Notes: generated from the letters alone by a model not told the origin. DNA of 64,000 nucleotides from Echinicola rosea (GCF_005281475.1 NZ_CP040106.1:4244501-4308500), one strand, 5' to 3'; numbered from the stretch's first letter, positions 55,334 to 64,000 are shown. Translations and numbers: made by a program.

Positions 55334-55402
55334 AAAAGACTGTTTCGGACGTTTCCTTCCTTTTACCAATCAAAGGAAAGTACGTTATAGAAACAGTCTT
55401 TT
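55334..55402 (+). terminator. Terminator-like long hairpin
   Basis: aaaagactgtttc (55334-55346) pairs perfectly with gaaacagtctttt (55390-55402), with a smaller inner hairpin around cctttt/aaagg in the loop. Lies after the DUF2911 gene and before hrpB. Confidence 0.7.
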
Positions 55403-55458
55403 ACTTTTAGGCCAGGTTGAATAAACCGTCGCTGCAACTTACCTTTGGGGGATAAATA

Positions 55459-57945
55459 ATGTATCAAGTGCCGTTCGATCCTTCTACAACCAACTTACCT
55501 GTCGTAGAAATCATTCCACAGGTAAAACAGCAATTAGCACACAACAATACCCTTATTCTCCATGCTCCTCCAGGAGCGGGGAAGAGCACGCTCATTCCAT
55601 TGGTCCTAAAAGACGAACCTTGGCTTCAGTGTAAAAAAATCCTTATGCTCGAACCGCGAAGGCTGGCTGCCAAATCCATCGCCACCAGAATGGCCAGCTT
55701 ACTGAAAGAGCCCGTCGGACTAAATGTAGGATACCGCATTCGCTTCGAAAACAAAGCCACCAAAGACACCCAAATAGAAGTCCTGACCGAAGGCATCATG
55801 ACCCGCATGATCCACCATGACAATGCCCTGGAAGATGTGGGTTTGGTGATTTTTGACGAATTCCATGAACGAAACATTCACGCTGATGTGGCTATGGCCC
55901 TCTGCAGGGAAGTTCAGCAAATCCTTAGGCCAGATCTAAAAATCATGGTCATGTCGGCTACATTGGATATGCCACAGCTTTCGGCACTGCTTCAAGCTCC
56001 TATCGTAGAAAGTCTTGGTCGCCAATACCCAGTGGAGATCATCCATACCCAAGACGCCGATCTATGGACCCTACCGGAGCAAATGGCGCAAACGATAAAA
56101 ACCGCCTTAAAGGAAAAAGAAGGAGACATTTTGGCTTTTCTGCCTGGCCAACGAGAAATATTAAAAACTCAGGAATTGATACAGCGGATGTTACCGGGCA
56201 TCAATGTATTTCCATTGTACGGCCAACTCAGCCCCCAAAAGCAACAACAAGCCATTCTGCCTCATCCTGAGAAAAAACGTAAAGTGGTCCTTGCCACTTC
56301 TATCGCTGAAACAAGCCTGACGATCGAAGGCACTAGCATCGTGATTGATGCAGGCTTTAGCCGAATCTCGCGATTTGACCCAAAGTCAGGTCTATCCAGG
56401 CTGGAAACGGTGAAAATATCCAAGGATGCTGCTGATCAGCGGGCAGGAAGGGCGGGCAGACTCGGACCCGGCACATGTTACAGGCTATGGACAAAAGCAA
56501 CCGATGACCGTCTTTTACCCTTCCGTATTCCAGAAATCATGGAAGCTGACTTGGCTGCTCTTTGCCTGGATTTGGTCCAATGGGGAATTAAGGACATCCC
56601 AAATATGACGTGGCTTACTCCACCGCCTGCAGGAGCACTGTCCCAAGCGCAGGAATTGCTCCAACAGCTAGGTGCCATCGTGGACAAAAAACTCACTTCC
56701 CATGGCCAAATACTGCGTAATTTGCCCTGTCATCCCCGTATTGCCCACATGTTGGTCAAAGCACAAGAGGATGGAAACCTGGCATTGGCGACGGATATAG
56801 CAGCGGTTTTGGAGGAAAAAGACCCTCTTCCACAGAACACAGGAACGGACATCAACCTAAGATTGGAAACATTACGCAGACACAGAGGTTCCAACAAACA
56901 AGGACGTGGCTTTGATCGATTAGAAAAGGTAGCCAGCAACTACAGAAGATTGTTTGATATCAGAGAGGATAATACGCCCTTTGACCCATATGAAAGCGGC
57001 CTAATCCTTACCTATGCTTATCCAGAGCGTATCGCACATGCCCGTCCAGGAAATAACGCCCAGTTTAAGATGACCAATGGCAAAATCGCCAGTATGAACC
57101 ATAAAGATGACCTGGCCCATGAAGCATGGCTAAGCGTAGCCCATGTGGATGCCCGGGATGGAATGGGCAAAATCTTTATGGCCGCTCCTCTGAATCCCAC
57201 CGATTTGGCTCCTCTGGTCAAGGAAGTTGAGGTCGTTGAATGGGATTTTAAAAGTGAAGAATTGGTTGCCGAAAAGCAATGGAGAGTGGGGCATATTGTG
57301 CTCCAATCCAAACCGCTATCATCGATAAATGTCAGCCAAAAAGTCCAAGCAATCGAAAGGGCCATCCGGCAGGACGGGCTCCGCTTATTGGACTTCAATG
57401 AAGCCGTGCAGCAATGGCAGAACCGGATAATGAGCCTCAGGAAGTGGCAAGCGGCTGGAGACTGGCCTGATGTATCCACCAATATCCTACTCGCCAACAC
57501 CAAGTGGATCAGTCCTTACCTTGAGCAAATAACTTCAGCGGACGGGCTCAAAAAACTAGACCTTTTGAAAATCCTTCAATACAGCCTTGATCACGACTCG
57601 CAGCAGCAACTAGAGTTACTGGCACCATCACGGTTGGTAGTTCCCAGCGGATCATCTATTAAGCTACGCTACCAACCTGATGGAGAACCGCCGATCCTAG
57701 CGGTAAGGCTCCAAGAGCTTTTTGGATTATTGGAAACCCCCAACGTCAACGATGGCAAGCAAGGTGTCCTGATTCACCTACTCTCACCCGGATTTAAACC
57801 TGTTCAGGTAACATCTGATTTACATAGTTTCTGGAAAAATGCCTACTTTGAAGTCAAAAAGGAATTAAAACGACGCTATCCCAAACACTACTGGCCTGAT
57901 GATCCATTTAGTGCGGAAGCCGTAAGGGGCATAAAACGAAAATAA
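55459..57945 (+). CDS. hrpB: ATP-dependent helicase HrpB
   Basis: DEAH-type RNA/DNA helicase, 828 aa, cytosolic. Walker A PPGAGKST (37-44), motif II DEFHERNIHADVA, motif III MSATLD, motif V ATSIAETSLTIEG and motif VI QRAGRAGRLGPG; the HrpB-specific C-terminal domain ends with the typical RRYPKHYWPDDPFSAEAVRG. Full length. The bacterial cellular role is poorly known. Alone between two terminator-like hairpins. Confidence 0.96.
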   Translation: MYQVPFDPSTTNLPVVEIIPQVKQQLAHNNTLILHAPPGAGKSTLIPLVLKDEPWLQCKKILMLEPRRLAAKSIATRMASLLKEPVGLNVGYRIRFENKATKDTQIEVLTEGIMTRMIHHDNALEDVGLVIFDEFHERNIHADVAMALCREVQQILRPDLKIMVMSATLDMPQLSALLQAPIVESLGRQYPVEIIHTQDADLWTLPEQMAQTIKTALKEKEGDILAFLPGQREILKTQELIQRMLPGINVFPLYGQLSPQKQQQAILPHPEKKRKVVLATSIAETSLTIEGTSIVIDAGFSRISRFDPKSGLSRLETVKISKDAADQRAGRAGRLGPGTCYRLWTKATDDRLLPFRIPEIMEADLAALCLDLVQWGIKDIPNMTWLTPPPAGALSQAQELLQQLGAIVDKKLTSHGQILRNLPCHPRIAHMLVKAQEDGNLALATDIAAVLEEKDPLPQNTGTDINLRLETLRRHRGSNKQGRGFDRLEKVASNYRRLFDIREDNTPFDPYESGLILTYAYPERIAHARPGNNAQFKMTNGKIASMNHKDDLAHEAWLSVAHVDARDGMGKIFMAAPLNPTDLAPLVKEVEVVEWDFKSEELVAEKQWRVGHIVLQSKPLSSINVSQKVQAIERAIRQDGLRLLDFNEAVQQWQNRIMSLRKWQAAGDWPDVSTNILLANTKWISPYLEQITSADGLKKLDLLKILQYSLDHDSQQQLELLAPSRLVVPSGSSIKLRYQPDGEPPILAVRLQELFGLLETPNVNDGKQGVLIHLLSPGFKPVQVTSDLHSFWKNAYFEVKKELKRRYPKHYWPDDPFSAEAVRGIKRK

Positions 57946-58151
57946 CTAAAGCGAAGTTAGTTAAACTGGGCTTTTTTAGTGACCTTTGTCCCTAAGTAAG
58001 CAAGTCTATTCACCTCCTATTTTCGTAAAAGCTATTTCCAAATTTCTACATGACTGAGTATTAAGAGATTAATTCGTTTATCTGTCTAATGATTTTGTTA
58101 AAGGTTTGAACATAGGTGTTGAAACTTGTATGTCGGAACTAACTATCATTT

Positions 58152-58382
58152 ATGGCAAGATCTAACAATAGTTTTATTAAAAAGCAGAAAGCAGACCGGA
58201 AGGCAAAGAAGAAAAAAGAAAAGTTGGAAAACCGCCTAGAAAAAAAGAAACAAGAAAGTAGCGGTAAACTTGAAGATATGATTGCCTACGTGGATGAATT
58301 TGGAAACATATCAGATACACCACCTGAGCCACCTCAAGAGAAAGACAAGAAGAAAAATTCTGGTGCTGCATCAGCTGACTAA
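58152..58382 (+). CDS. Small lysine-rich protein
   Basis: 76 aa: a very basic N-terminal helix (FIKKQKADRKAKKKKEKLEN), then the conserved-looking LEDMIAYVDEFGNISDTPPE and a charged tail. Proteins with this layout, often next to cold-shock genes, are common in Bacteroidota and uncharacterised; here no cold-shock gene adjoins it. RNA or ribosome binding is conceivable from the charge, but that is inference. Confidence 0.75.
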   Translation: MARSNNSFIKKQKADRKAKKKKEKLENRLEKKKQESSGKLEDMIAYVDEFGNISDTPPEPPQEKDKKKNSGAASAD

Positions 58383-58402
58383 AAAATTTCACACCATATC
58401 AG

Positions 58403-58432
58403 GCCCACACACTAAGTGATCGGGCTTTTTTT
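58403..58432 (+). terminator. Short terminator candidate
   Basis: gccc (58403-58406) and gggc (58422-58425) flank a 15-nt loop, followed by a seven-T run. The stem is short, so support is moderate. Confidence 0.5.
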
Positions 58433-58554
58433 ATACCCTATTTTTCAACATTCTTAGATCATACGGTAAAAGCGAACAAACAATTTACAATGGGCTTCCC
58501 CCATTGCTATTAATGCTTTGCCCCTCTGGGCTTAGCTTTCGAGTGTAATCATTC
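58433..58554. other. Intergenic, nothing assigned
   Basis: Non-coding stretch between the terminator candidate and the R1 element. No structure stands out. Confidence 0.3.
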
Positions 58555-58873
58555 AACCCGCATTCAATGCCGTTTAGTTAAGGGGATTTCCTTCTTTTCA
58601 TATACCTAAAAGTCCTTTTTTTGATTGACTTTGGCTGGGGAAACCTGATCATCCTTGTGGATTTTATCCTTTTCCTTTTTTCCATTGATGAAAGTCGAGT
58701 AGGCCTGGGCACTATGCCCAAGCCTACTCGACTTTGACCTGAAGCAAAAAAGTAACAAAGGTAAAGAGATGAAAACCACCTAGGGATTTAGCTAGAAAAA
58801 TAACTGCCAAGGAAAAAATATAGAACCCATATTTTCCAGATACACACTAACTAAACGACATTGAACCCGCATT
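58555..58873. mobile_element. R1 repeat element, short copy with 10-bp flanking direct repeats
   Basis: AACCCGCATT at 58555-58564 is repeated at 58864-58873. Inside, inverted ends caatgccgtttagtta (left) and aactaaacgacattg (right, as complement) match those of the copy at 25683-26613. The centre holds a strong hairpin: aaagtcgagtaggcctgggca (58691-58711), loop cta, and its near-perfect complement at 58715-58735. Total 299 bp between the direct repeats, no coding capacity. The direct repeats differ between the two R1 copies but are identical on both sides of each copy, as expected for target duplications. Confidence 0.7.
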
Positions 58874-59029
58874 ATGCATTAGCCTATCTATTGCGACCTA
58901 AAACTACTTCAAAATCAATCGCTTCGCTGCTGTTTTCGATTTCACCATAACGATGCTATGATTCAATCTCCAAACAGCCTGATTTTCTTGTAGTTTCAGC
59001 TCTCATAACGATTCCTAATGCATAAAGTA
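58864..59029. repeat. R2 repeat, long copy interrupted by R1
   Basis: Begins AACCCGCATTATGCATTAG and ends cctaatgcataaagtagg; the ends ttatgcattag (58872-58882) and ctaatgcataa (59015-59025) are inverted. The region 2753-2806 has the same ends but lacks most of the interior. The R1 element lies directly against its left end, sharing the 10-bp AACCCGCATT, which suggests R1 inserted at this motif. Confidence 0.6.
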
Positions 59030-59243
59030 GGTTCAATACAGGTCCGACATGCACTTGGTGCCTTTGGGACCTTCGCGGCATTCTTATTTATCAATGATAT
59101 TTTTGAGGGATTTTTCGATAATACGCAGCTTCACCTCCTTCTATTTTTACCAGTGGTCAACAAAGAGGCTAAATTGTTTCCATCTGAACACCAATACTCC
59201 GTATCTTAGTGAGTTTCACATTAATTATTAAAACCACCCAATC
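59030..59243. other. Upstream region of the NIPSNAP gene
   Basis: Contains short overlapping open frames (59018-59209 and 59049-59231) without recognisable domains; probably non-coding leader. Confidence 0.35.
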
Positions 59244-60011
59244 ATGAACAGTAAACTTACCATTATTTTCGTGCTATGCTTTTTGGCCTCCATAAAATGG
59301 GGAAATGGACAGAGCAGAGATGTTTTTGAGATCAAGATCTATCATATCAGTACCACTGCACAAGAGGCTTCAATCGATCAATTTCTAGAGGAAGCATATA
59401 TTCCAGCAATGCACCAGAAAGGTATCGCGCACATTGGGGTCTATAAGCCATTGGACAGTGATAGTCTAGCCGGCAAGCGAGTGTATGTTTTCACCCCCTT
59501 TCCATCTACAGACGAGTATATGGAGATGGCCACCACATTACATTTAACCGACTTGCCCCATGCCCGTCCCTATCAAAACGCACCGCATGATGACGCCCCT
59601 TATGATCGAATCGAAACGCTCCTTTTAAAAGCCTTTAGCGGGATGCCTCACTATGAAGTTCCAAATCTCAACGGGGAAAAGAGTCAGCGGATATATGAGC
59701 TAAGAAGTTACGAAAGTCCTACAGAACAATTATTCCACAACAAAGTGGACATGTTCAACAACGGTGAGATTGCGATTTTTGATCGCTTGGGATTCAACGC
59801 GGTTTTTTATGGAGAAGTCATTGCCGGCCCCAAAATGCCTAACCTCATGTACATGACCTCCTTTGACAACATGGCCGCAGAAAAAGCCGCTTGGGAGGCA
59901 TTTGGAAGTGATGAAGCTTGGATAGCCCTTAGGGATGACAAACGCTATCAAAACAACGTCTCGCACATTGATATCACCCTTCTAAAACCTACTGTATATT
60001 CTGAACTATAA
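59244..60011 (+). CDS. Exported NIPSNAP-domain protein
   Basis: 255 aa with a signal peptide ending GNGQ. Two NIPSNAP-type ferredoxin-like halves: the first at about 27-125 (VFEIKIYHISTTAQEASIDQ, IGVYKPLDSDSLAGKRVYVF), the second at about 150-255 (RIYELRSYESPTEQLFHNKV, NLMYMTSFDNMAAEKAAWEA). The family is frequent among secreted Bacteroidota proteins; ligand or activity unknown. Confidence 0.88.
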   Translation: MNSKLTIIFVLCFLASIKWGNGQSRDVFEIKIYHISTTAQEASIDQFLEEAYIPAMHQKGIAHIGVYKPLDSDSLAGKRVYVFTPFPSTDEYMEMATTLHLTDLPHARPYQNAPHDDAPYDRIETLLLKAFSGMPHYEVPNLNGEKSQRIYELRSYESPTEQLFHNKVDMFNNGEIAIFDRLGFNAVFYGEVIAGPKMPNLMYMTSFDNMAAEKAAWEAFGSDEAWIALRDDKRYQNNVSHIDITLLKPTVYSEL

Positions 60012-60043
60012 ACAAACCTCACCAGCCTTTTGGTCAGCTTGAA

Positions 60044-60634
60044 TTACTCCTTGGGAGGGGTAATCATGATATGCGCCCGGTGTGTCCCTGGATCCATGAT
60101 CCACGGCATGCCGGGTGCTTCTGGCTTGAGGGGAAGTCCTGTGCTTTCTTGGGTAGCGTAGGGAATATAAACCACATACCTAAAGTGGCCATTTTCCACC
60201 TCTCCATTGCTCCAGTTTACATTCTTTTCATCCGTCGAAAATACATAAAGCGTGGCACCATTATCAGGCATTTTGAGTATTCCCTCCTTCACCTCCTCTT
60301 CTCTCGTATCAAAAATCTCCCGAAAGCTTTTACCTTCTTTTTTCAACTCCCTTCCCCGCTCCATAAATGGCTCCAGTTCCTTTTGATAACAGGCTACGTT
60401 CAAGCCTTCTTTATCGGGATCATCTCCTATGCAGATCATTTCATTTACCCCTTCTCTCAAAACAGTCAGTGTGCCATCAGCTCCATAACCATACACCTTG
60501 GCTCCTTCACGAGTTTCTTCTGGTGCGGCCAAAACGGCCATTTTTATTTGAATATCTTTTGGAGGAATGATTTTTTGACCGTGAGACGCTAAAATTATTC
60601 CGAACACAAAACAACTAGTCAATAATGCTTTCAT
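60044..60634 (-). CDS. Exported protein of unknown function
   Basis: 196 aa from the ATG at 60634 (MKALLTSCFVFGIILASHGQ), which starts a signal peptide; eight extra codons upstream are less likely. The mature protein has MAVLAAPEETREGAKVYGYG, ICIGDDPDKEGLNVACYQKE and a C-terminal GMPWIMDPGTHRAHIMITPP. The single Cys pair (CIG, ACY) may form a disulfide. No family recognised. Convergent with the NIPSNAP gene, 32 bp apart. Confidence 0.7.
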   Translation of the reverse strand: MKALLTSCFVFGIILASHGQKIIPPKDIQIKMAVLAAPEETREGAKVYGYGADGTLTVLREGVNEMICIGDDPDKEGLNVACYQKELEPFMERGRELKKEGKSFREIFDTREEEVKEGILKMPDNGATLYVFSTDEKNVNWSNGEVENGHFRYVVYIPYATQESTGLPLKPEAPGMPWIMDPGTHRAHIMITPPKE

Positions 60635-60746
60635 AGTGGTGTGATTTGGATGAAACATAAGATAACTATCTTTTCCGCCAATTCACAAGACATCCTTCGG
60701 ATACTTCGTGCTCAGTAGTCTGCGCTTACAGAAAAAATCATATCGA

Positions 60747-61271
60747 CTATTCGTCAAACATGTCCTTCATTTCACCCAAAATTTCTACGACCTCTTGTTT
60801 CTTTATATCAAATTCCTGGTCGTTTGCACTGTTGTTCTGAAAATGTTTCCAGTGCTTTTCCGCCTTGCGAATGACTCGTGGGGTAATATCAAATTCGGTA
60901 TAGTCTAGATATTCCTTTGCCAACAGAGAAGCTTTAAAATTGCCAAAAAGATAAATACGAAGCACATCCACGAATTTGTCACTTAGGTCAAATCCTTCCA
61001 ACGCCTGGACAAAATTTCCATTGCGCATCTTGTTTTGCTTATCATGGATCACTTCAAGCAGGGGATCAAGTGCCGCGTCATTATGCTCCATCGCCGCCAA
61101 ACCTCTAGCGGCCAAATAGGCATTTTCCATGTCCTCCCCTTTCAGCACTTCCACTAGCTTATCAAGGACTTCCTCGCCTCCTATTTCAGCAAGCTGGTCA
61201 GCGTAGATAAATGCTTCCTCTTCTTGCTTATCACACATTTTTTGGATCAATAAGTCAATATCTTGAGCCAT
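60747..61271 (-). CDS. HEAT-repeat-like protein
   Basis: 174 aa, cytosolic, all-helical. Two or three HEAT-type units are visible (LAEIGGEEVLDKLVEVLKGE, then ENAYLAARGLAAMEHNDAAL and DPLLEVIHDKQNK), followed by a C-terminal helical segment with PRVIRKAEKHWKHFQNN. Divergently arranged with the bVLRF1-type gene (starts 78 bp apart), which suggests shared regulation. Partner unknown. Confidence 0.72.
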   Translation of the reverse strand: MAQDIDLLIQKMCDKQEEEAFIYADQLAEIGGEEVLDKLVEVLKGEDMENAYLAARGLAAMEHNDAALDPLLEVIHDKQNKMRNGNFVQALEGFDLSDKFVDVLRIYLFGNFKASLLAKEYLDYTEFDITPRVIRKAEKHWKHFQNNSANDQEFDIKKQEVVEILGEMKDMFDE

Positions 61272-61349
61272 GTTTCTTATTTTTTCGGTACTTTGACAAA
61301 GATAATTGGTTATTCGACAAGCTTATACAGAAACAGAAATTTCCTCTCC

Positions 61350-62048
61350 ATGAATGAAAAGTTGATCGCAGCCACAGATTGTCCCGTCCTGATCAAGCAG
61401 TTGACATCGATGGTCGATGAAGTAGTATATGATGAAGGGAAAAACACCCTGAATTTTTACCAAGAGGAAAAAAAATGCGCACAACTTAGGCTTCCCATAT
61501 TTTGGAACTCTCCCGAAAAGATGTCCCAAAACCAGCCGGAAGAAACCAATTATGTCCTGCTTATTGTACGATCCGGGATAGCTGCTGTCGGCTACTTTGA
61601 AAATGGAGAGAATATAGACCACAAGGTTTTCAGGGCCTATATGGTCCGTAAGAAACAAGGAAAAAGCCAAATCAAACACCTCAAGACCAAAGGCAAATCC
61701 AGGGCAGGATCACGGGTACGATTAGCCGAAACAATGGCGTTTTTTGAAGCCATCAATACGCGACTAAAACACTATTTTGATGTATATAGAGTCGATAAAA
61801 TCGGCGTAAGTTATGCCACCACATTGGTTCCCTATGTGTTTGGTTCCAAAGTGGAGACGCCTTTTACCAAGGACGATCCAAGAATTTTTAAAATTCCAAA
61901 ACATGTTGCCAACCCCACTTATGAATCGCTTCTGGAAACCAATCTGTTCATGCTAAAAGCAGCTGTCAAATATGAAGATCATATCGCCTCGGCAATAACG
62001 TCAATTCATGACAATACGAACAATGATGAAGACCTCGAAGATTGGTAA
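61350..62048 (+). CDS. Bacterial Vms1-like release factor (VLRF1 domain) candidate
   Basis: 232 aa from the ATG at 61350 (MNEKLIAATDCPVL); the longer frame would overlap the divergent gene. The core VLLIVRSGIAAVGYFENGEN, then KVFRAYMVRKKQGKSQ (92-107) and GKSRAGSRVRLAETMAFFEA (115-134) follows the VLRF1 pattern of Vms1/ANKZF1, where a basic-GxxQ loop carries the Gln used for peptidyl-tRNA hydrolysis; here that Gln is Q107. A VLRF1 group restricted to Bacteroidetes (bVLRF1) has been described by comparative genomics. The expected function is release of nascent chains from stalled large subunits. No zinc finger or ankyrin part is present. Activity in this organism is inference. Confidence 0.72.
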   Translation: MNEKLIAATDCPVLIKQLTSMVDEVVYDEGKNTLNFYQEEKKCAQLRLPIFWNSPEKMSQNQPEETNYVLLIVRSGIAAVGYFENGENIDHKVFRAYMVRKKQGKSQIKHLKTKGKSRAGSRVRLAETMAFFEAINTRLKHYFDVYRVDKIGVSYATTLVPYVFGSKVETPFTKDDPRIFKIPKHVANPTYESLLETNLFMLKAAVKYEDHIASAITSIHDNTNNDEDLEDW

Positions 62049-62191
62049 TAATGAATTCCGATGGATTTTGTCGCCATTATTTATAAATTGTTACAGAAAC
62101 GATGCCTGTAAAAACGACATTTGTCAGGTTTGAATGATAATTTTACTGGATAAGGTTAAAATCTTTTCATACCATCCAAAACCAACGAAGC

Positions 62192-63628
62192 ATGAAATCA
62201 TTTGTCATGGCATCGCTAATCTTGAGCTTTTTTTGTCTCAAGACATTTGGCCAAAGCAATCACTATTGGACCAGAAATTATGGGAGTGAATCCATGTTGC
62301 TGAACGGCTCTGTCATTGGCGGTGTCACTGATCTGGGAGCGGTATATTACAATCCCGCCAGACTGGCCCTTACCGAAAACCCCGCCTTCATCATCAGTGC
62401 TGATGTCTATGAGTTAAACTCTTATAAAATCGAGGATGCCATTGGCAACAGAAAAGACCTGACACAATCTTCCTTTGGAGGCGCCCCTTCCCTAGCTGCT
62501 GGAACGGTGGACATGAAAGAAAACTCAAGATCAACTTTTGCCTACGCTATATTATTACGGTACAACAATGATTTTGGCTTTTCATATCGTGATGAAGTGA
62601 CGAGAAATATACTGCCAAACGTCCCAGGAGATGAATTATTCGAAGGTGAACTAAACGTGACCAATAACCTAAAAGATCATTGGTTTGGCGGAAGCTGGGC
62701 CTATACACTCAAAGATAATTTCAGTATTGGAGTTTCCTTATTTGGTTCTCGTGCAGAAGCCTCTAAGGGAAATGTGTTTGACATGACCGCATTGGATGCA
62801 AATTCGGACATCAGCAAGTATGATTATAATCGTGGATATTCATTTCAGAGTTATGGCGTGCTGGCCAAGCTTGGTGCAGCCTATTCCACCGGAAAAATGG
62901 ATTTGGGCATGACCATTACCACACCAAGGGCACATCTATTCGGATCAGGAACCTACAACTACAATTTGTACTTCGCCGCGCCGGATGAAAGTGGTATCGA
63001 AGACATTTATGCCAACAGCTACCAGAGTGACCTGGAAATTAACCTCAAGTCCCCCTTGTCCATTGGGCTTGGTGCCAGTTACCATATCGCAAAAAATAAG
63101 GTCATCCATTTCAGTGGGGAGTATTTTGGAAATGTGAAAAGTTATAGCATCCTGGAGGCTGCCCCCCATGAAATGCAAAGCAAGCCTGACTCAACAATCT
63201 ATTTCAATCTTACGGATAGTCGCAAGAGCATAGCCAATGCAGGCCTCGGCGTGGAATGGTTTCTGAGCGAAAAAGTAAGCTTTTATGGTGGATTCAGCAC
63301 CGACTTTAACGCCGCTGCAGAAAATACCGTGAGTTTTGTCACCCAAGAGCCCACGGCTACCAATATATCCTTTGATGCCAATTTTTACCATGTAGCAGGT
63401 GGGGTATTGCTGAAATTTAAAGGTGCAGAATTTACCCTTGGTGCTACCCATACCAGTGGCAAAACGGATTTTGATAAACCTATCAATTTCCCTACCGACA
63501 ATGACCCTTCAATAGTGGATATTGCGAATGACGGAAGGATGCTCTGGGACCGTTGGCAATTCATCGTTTCTGTCTCTGTCCCCTTCCTCAAGGACTATGT
63601 AGATAAGCTCGAGGACAAGATATTTTAA
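62192..63628 (+). CDS. OmpP1/FadL-type outer-membrane transport protein
   Basis: 478 aa with a signal peptide ending KTFGQ. The early segment GSVIGGVTDLGAVYYNPARL is the NPA-type signature of FadL/OmpP1 barrels; the rest consists of long amphipathic strands with aromatic belts (GLGASYHIAKNKVIHFSGEY, GLGVEWFLSEKVSFYGGFST). Such proteins carry hydrophobic compounds across the outer membrane. Substrate not evident. The gene ends before the tRNA-Thr promoter region. Confidence 0.85.
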   Translation: MKSFVMASLILSFFCLKTFGQSNHYWTRNYGSESMLLNGSVIGGVTDLGAVYYNPARLALTENPAFIISADVYELNSYKIEDAIGNRKDLTQSSFGGAPSLAAGTVDMKENSRSTFAYAILLRYNNDFGFSYRDEVTRNILPNVPGDELFEGELNVTNNLKDHWFGGSWAYTLKDNFSIGVSLFGSRAEASKGNVFDMTALDANSDISKYDYNRGYSFQSYGVLAKLGAAYSTGKMDLGMTITTPRAHLFGSGTYNYNLYFAAPDESGIEDIYANSYQSDLEINLKSPLSIGLGASYHIAKNKVIHFSGEYFGNVKSYSILEAAPHEMQSKPDSTIYFNLTDSRKSIANAGLGVEWFLSEKVSFYGGFSTDFNAAAENTVSFVTQEPTATNISFDANFYHVAGGVLLKFKGAEFTLGATHTSGKTDFDKPINFPTDNDPSIVDIANDGRMLWDRWQFIVSVSVPFLKDYVDKLEDKIF

Positions 63629-63681
63629 ACCGCTAGTTCTTAACAGGATAAGAAACTTTCTTCATTTTTTTCTTAAGATCG

Positions 63682-63713
63682 TTTGGGTTGGTAATCCTAT
63701 CCATATATATTTG
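63682..63713 (+). promoter_or_regulatory. Promoter P1 of the tRNA-Thr genes
   Basis: TTTG (63682-63685), 20 bases, TATATTTG (63706-63713): a good match to the Bacteroidota -33/-7 promoter. Transcription would start about 100 nt before the first tRNA. Confidence 0.6.
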
Positions 63714-63744
63714 CACTCGCAATACGGGGAAAAGCCTCGCTATT

Positions 63745-63779
63745 TTTGACAAACATGGAGTAGTAAACCCATATTTTTG
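63745..63779 (+). promoter_or_regulatory. Promoter P2 of the tRNA-Thr genes
   Basis: TTTGAC (63745-63750) and TATTTTTG (63772-63779) form a second candidate with 21-23 bp spacing, about 35 nt upstream of the tRNA. Another TATTTTTG lies at 63741-63748 and overlaps its -33 region. Strong tRNA promoters are expected here. Confidence 0.45.
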
Positions 63780-63819
63780 TACATAAAAATTGGTTTTACA
63801 TATCCATTTAGAAAGAAAT

Positions 63820-63892
<73 letters not shown>

Positions 63893-63939
63893 CAAAAATT
63901 ATGGAAAAGCCATAATTTAATGATTTACAATTTTAAAAC

Positions 63940-64000
<61 letters not shown>

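Noticed and set aside
61263..61349. Longer N terminus of the VLRF1-type protein
   Set aside because: It would overlap the divergent HEAT-like gene and adds a segment unlike the family; the ATG at 61350 fits better.

Overview
The window reads as a chromosomal segment of a Bacteroidota bacterium, most likely a marine or soil member of the Cyclobacteriaceae/Cytophagales group. The support is family content (SusC-type plug domain, FISUMP lipoproteins, DUF2911, DUF4136, a Bacteroidetes-type VLRF1 protein, the large alpha-2-macroglobulin), promoter boxes of the TTTG / TAnnTTTG type, weak or absent Shine-Dalgarno sequences, and abundant foldback repeats between genes. The genus assignment is inference; no rRNA gene is present.

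Layout. 1-480: a 238-bp direct repeat that probably continues to the left. 0.8-3.8 kb: a secreted metallophosphoesterase facing a LacI-type repressor. 4.5-8.4 kb: two tandem paralogous FISUMP lipoproteins and a PiT phosphate transporter. 8.6-9.5 kb: a 110-bp tandem repeat array. 9.5-13.5 kb: a SRPBCC protein, a 910-aa MG2/plug surface protein and a small exported protein. 13.6-24.5 kb: a long leftward cluster, holA - TPR protein - outer-membrane barrel - SPOR protein - ExbB - ExbD - TonB-like - folC - trmB, which looks like a TonB/Tol-type cell-envelope module inside housekeeping genes. 24.5-26.7 kb: a TPR protein and a composite repeat region. 26.7-30 kb: Usp, 2-hydroxyacid dehydrogenase and 3-methyladenine glycosylase (leftward), and a DUF2911 protein (rightward). 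30.3-34.6 kb: a leftward, overlapping operon of PIG-L deacetylase, a 34-aa membrane protein and a sodium:solute symporter. 34.9-37.4 kb: a rightward envelope cluster of three lipoproteins and a small beta-barrel. 37.7-43 kb: a 1467-aa multi-pass protein with extracytoplasmic sensor-like regions and a degenerate AAA-like cytoplasmic domain, then a small cytosolic protein. 43.2-50.2 kb: a 2210-aa alpha-2-macroglobulin with an inserted SusC-type carboxypeptidase-regulatory/plug unit. 50.5-53 kb: small stress-type proteins and an uncharacterised TIM-barrel oxidoreductase-like protein. 53.4-58.4 kb: mnmA, DUF2911, hrpB and a small lysine-rich protein. 58.5-59 kb: a second repeat/MITE cluster. 59.2-63.6 kb: NIPSNAP, an exported protein, a HEAT-like protein divergent from a bacterial Vms1-like release factor, and an OmpP1/FadL-type porin. 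63.8-64 kb: two tandem tRNA-Thr(TGT) genes, the second cut by the window edge.

The most interesting items are the 1467-aa receptor-like protein, the bVLRF1-type candidate peptidyl-tRNA hydrolase, the alpha-2-macroglobulin/SusC-plug chimera, the 34-aa protein in the PIG-L/symporter operon (a gene easily missed), and a miniature transposon-like family flanked by 10-bp direct repeats, apparently inserted at a motif carried by a second repeat family. No CRISPR array, prophage, complete insertion sequence or rRNA operon was seen. All function assignments come from reading motifs and general family knowledge; no database search was run.
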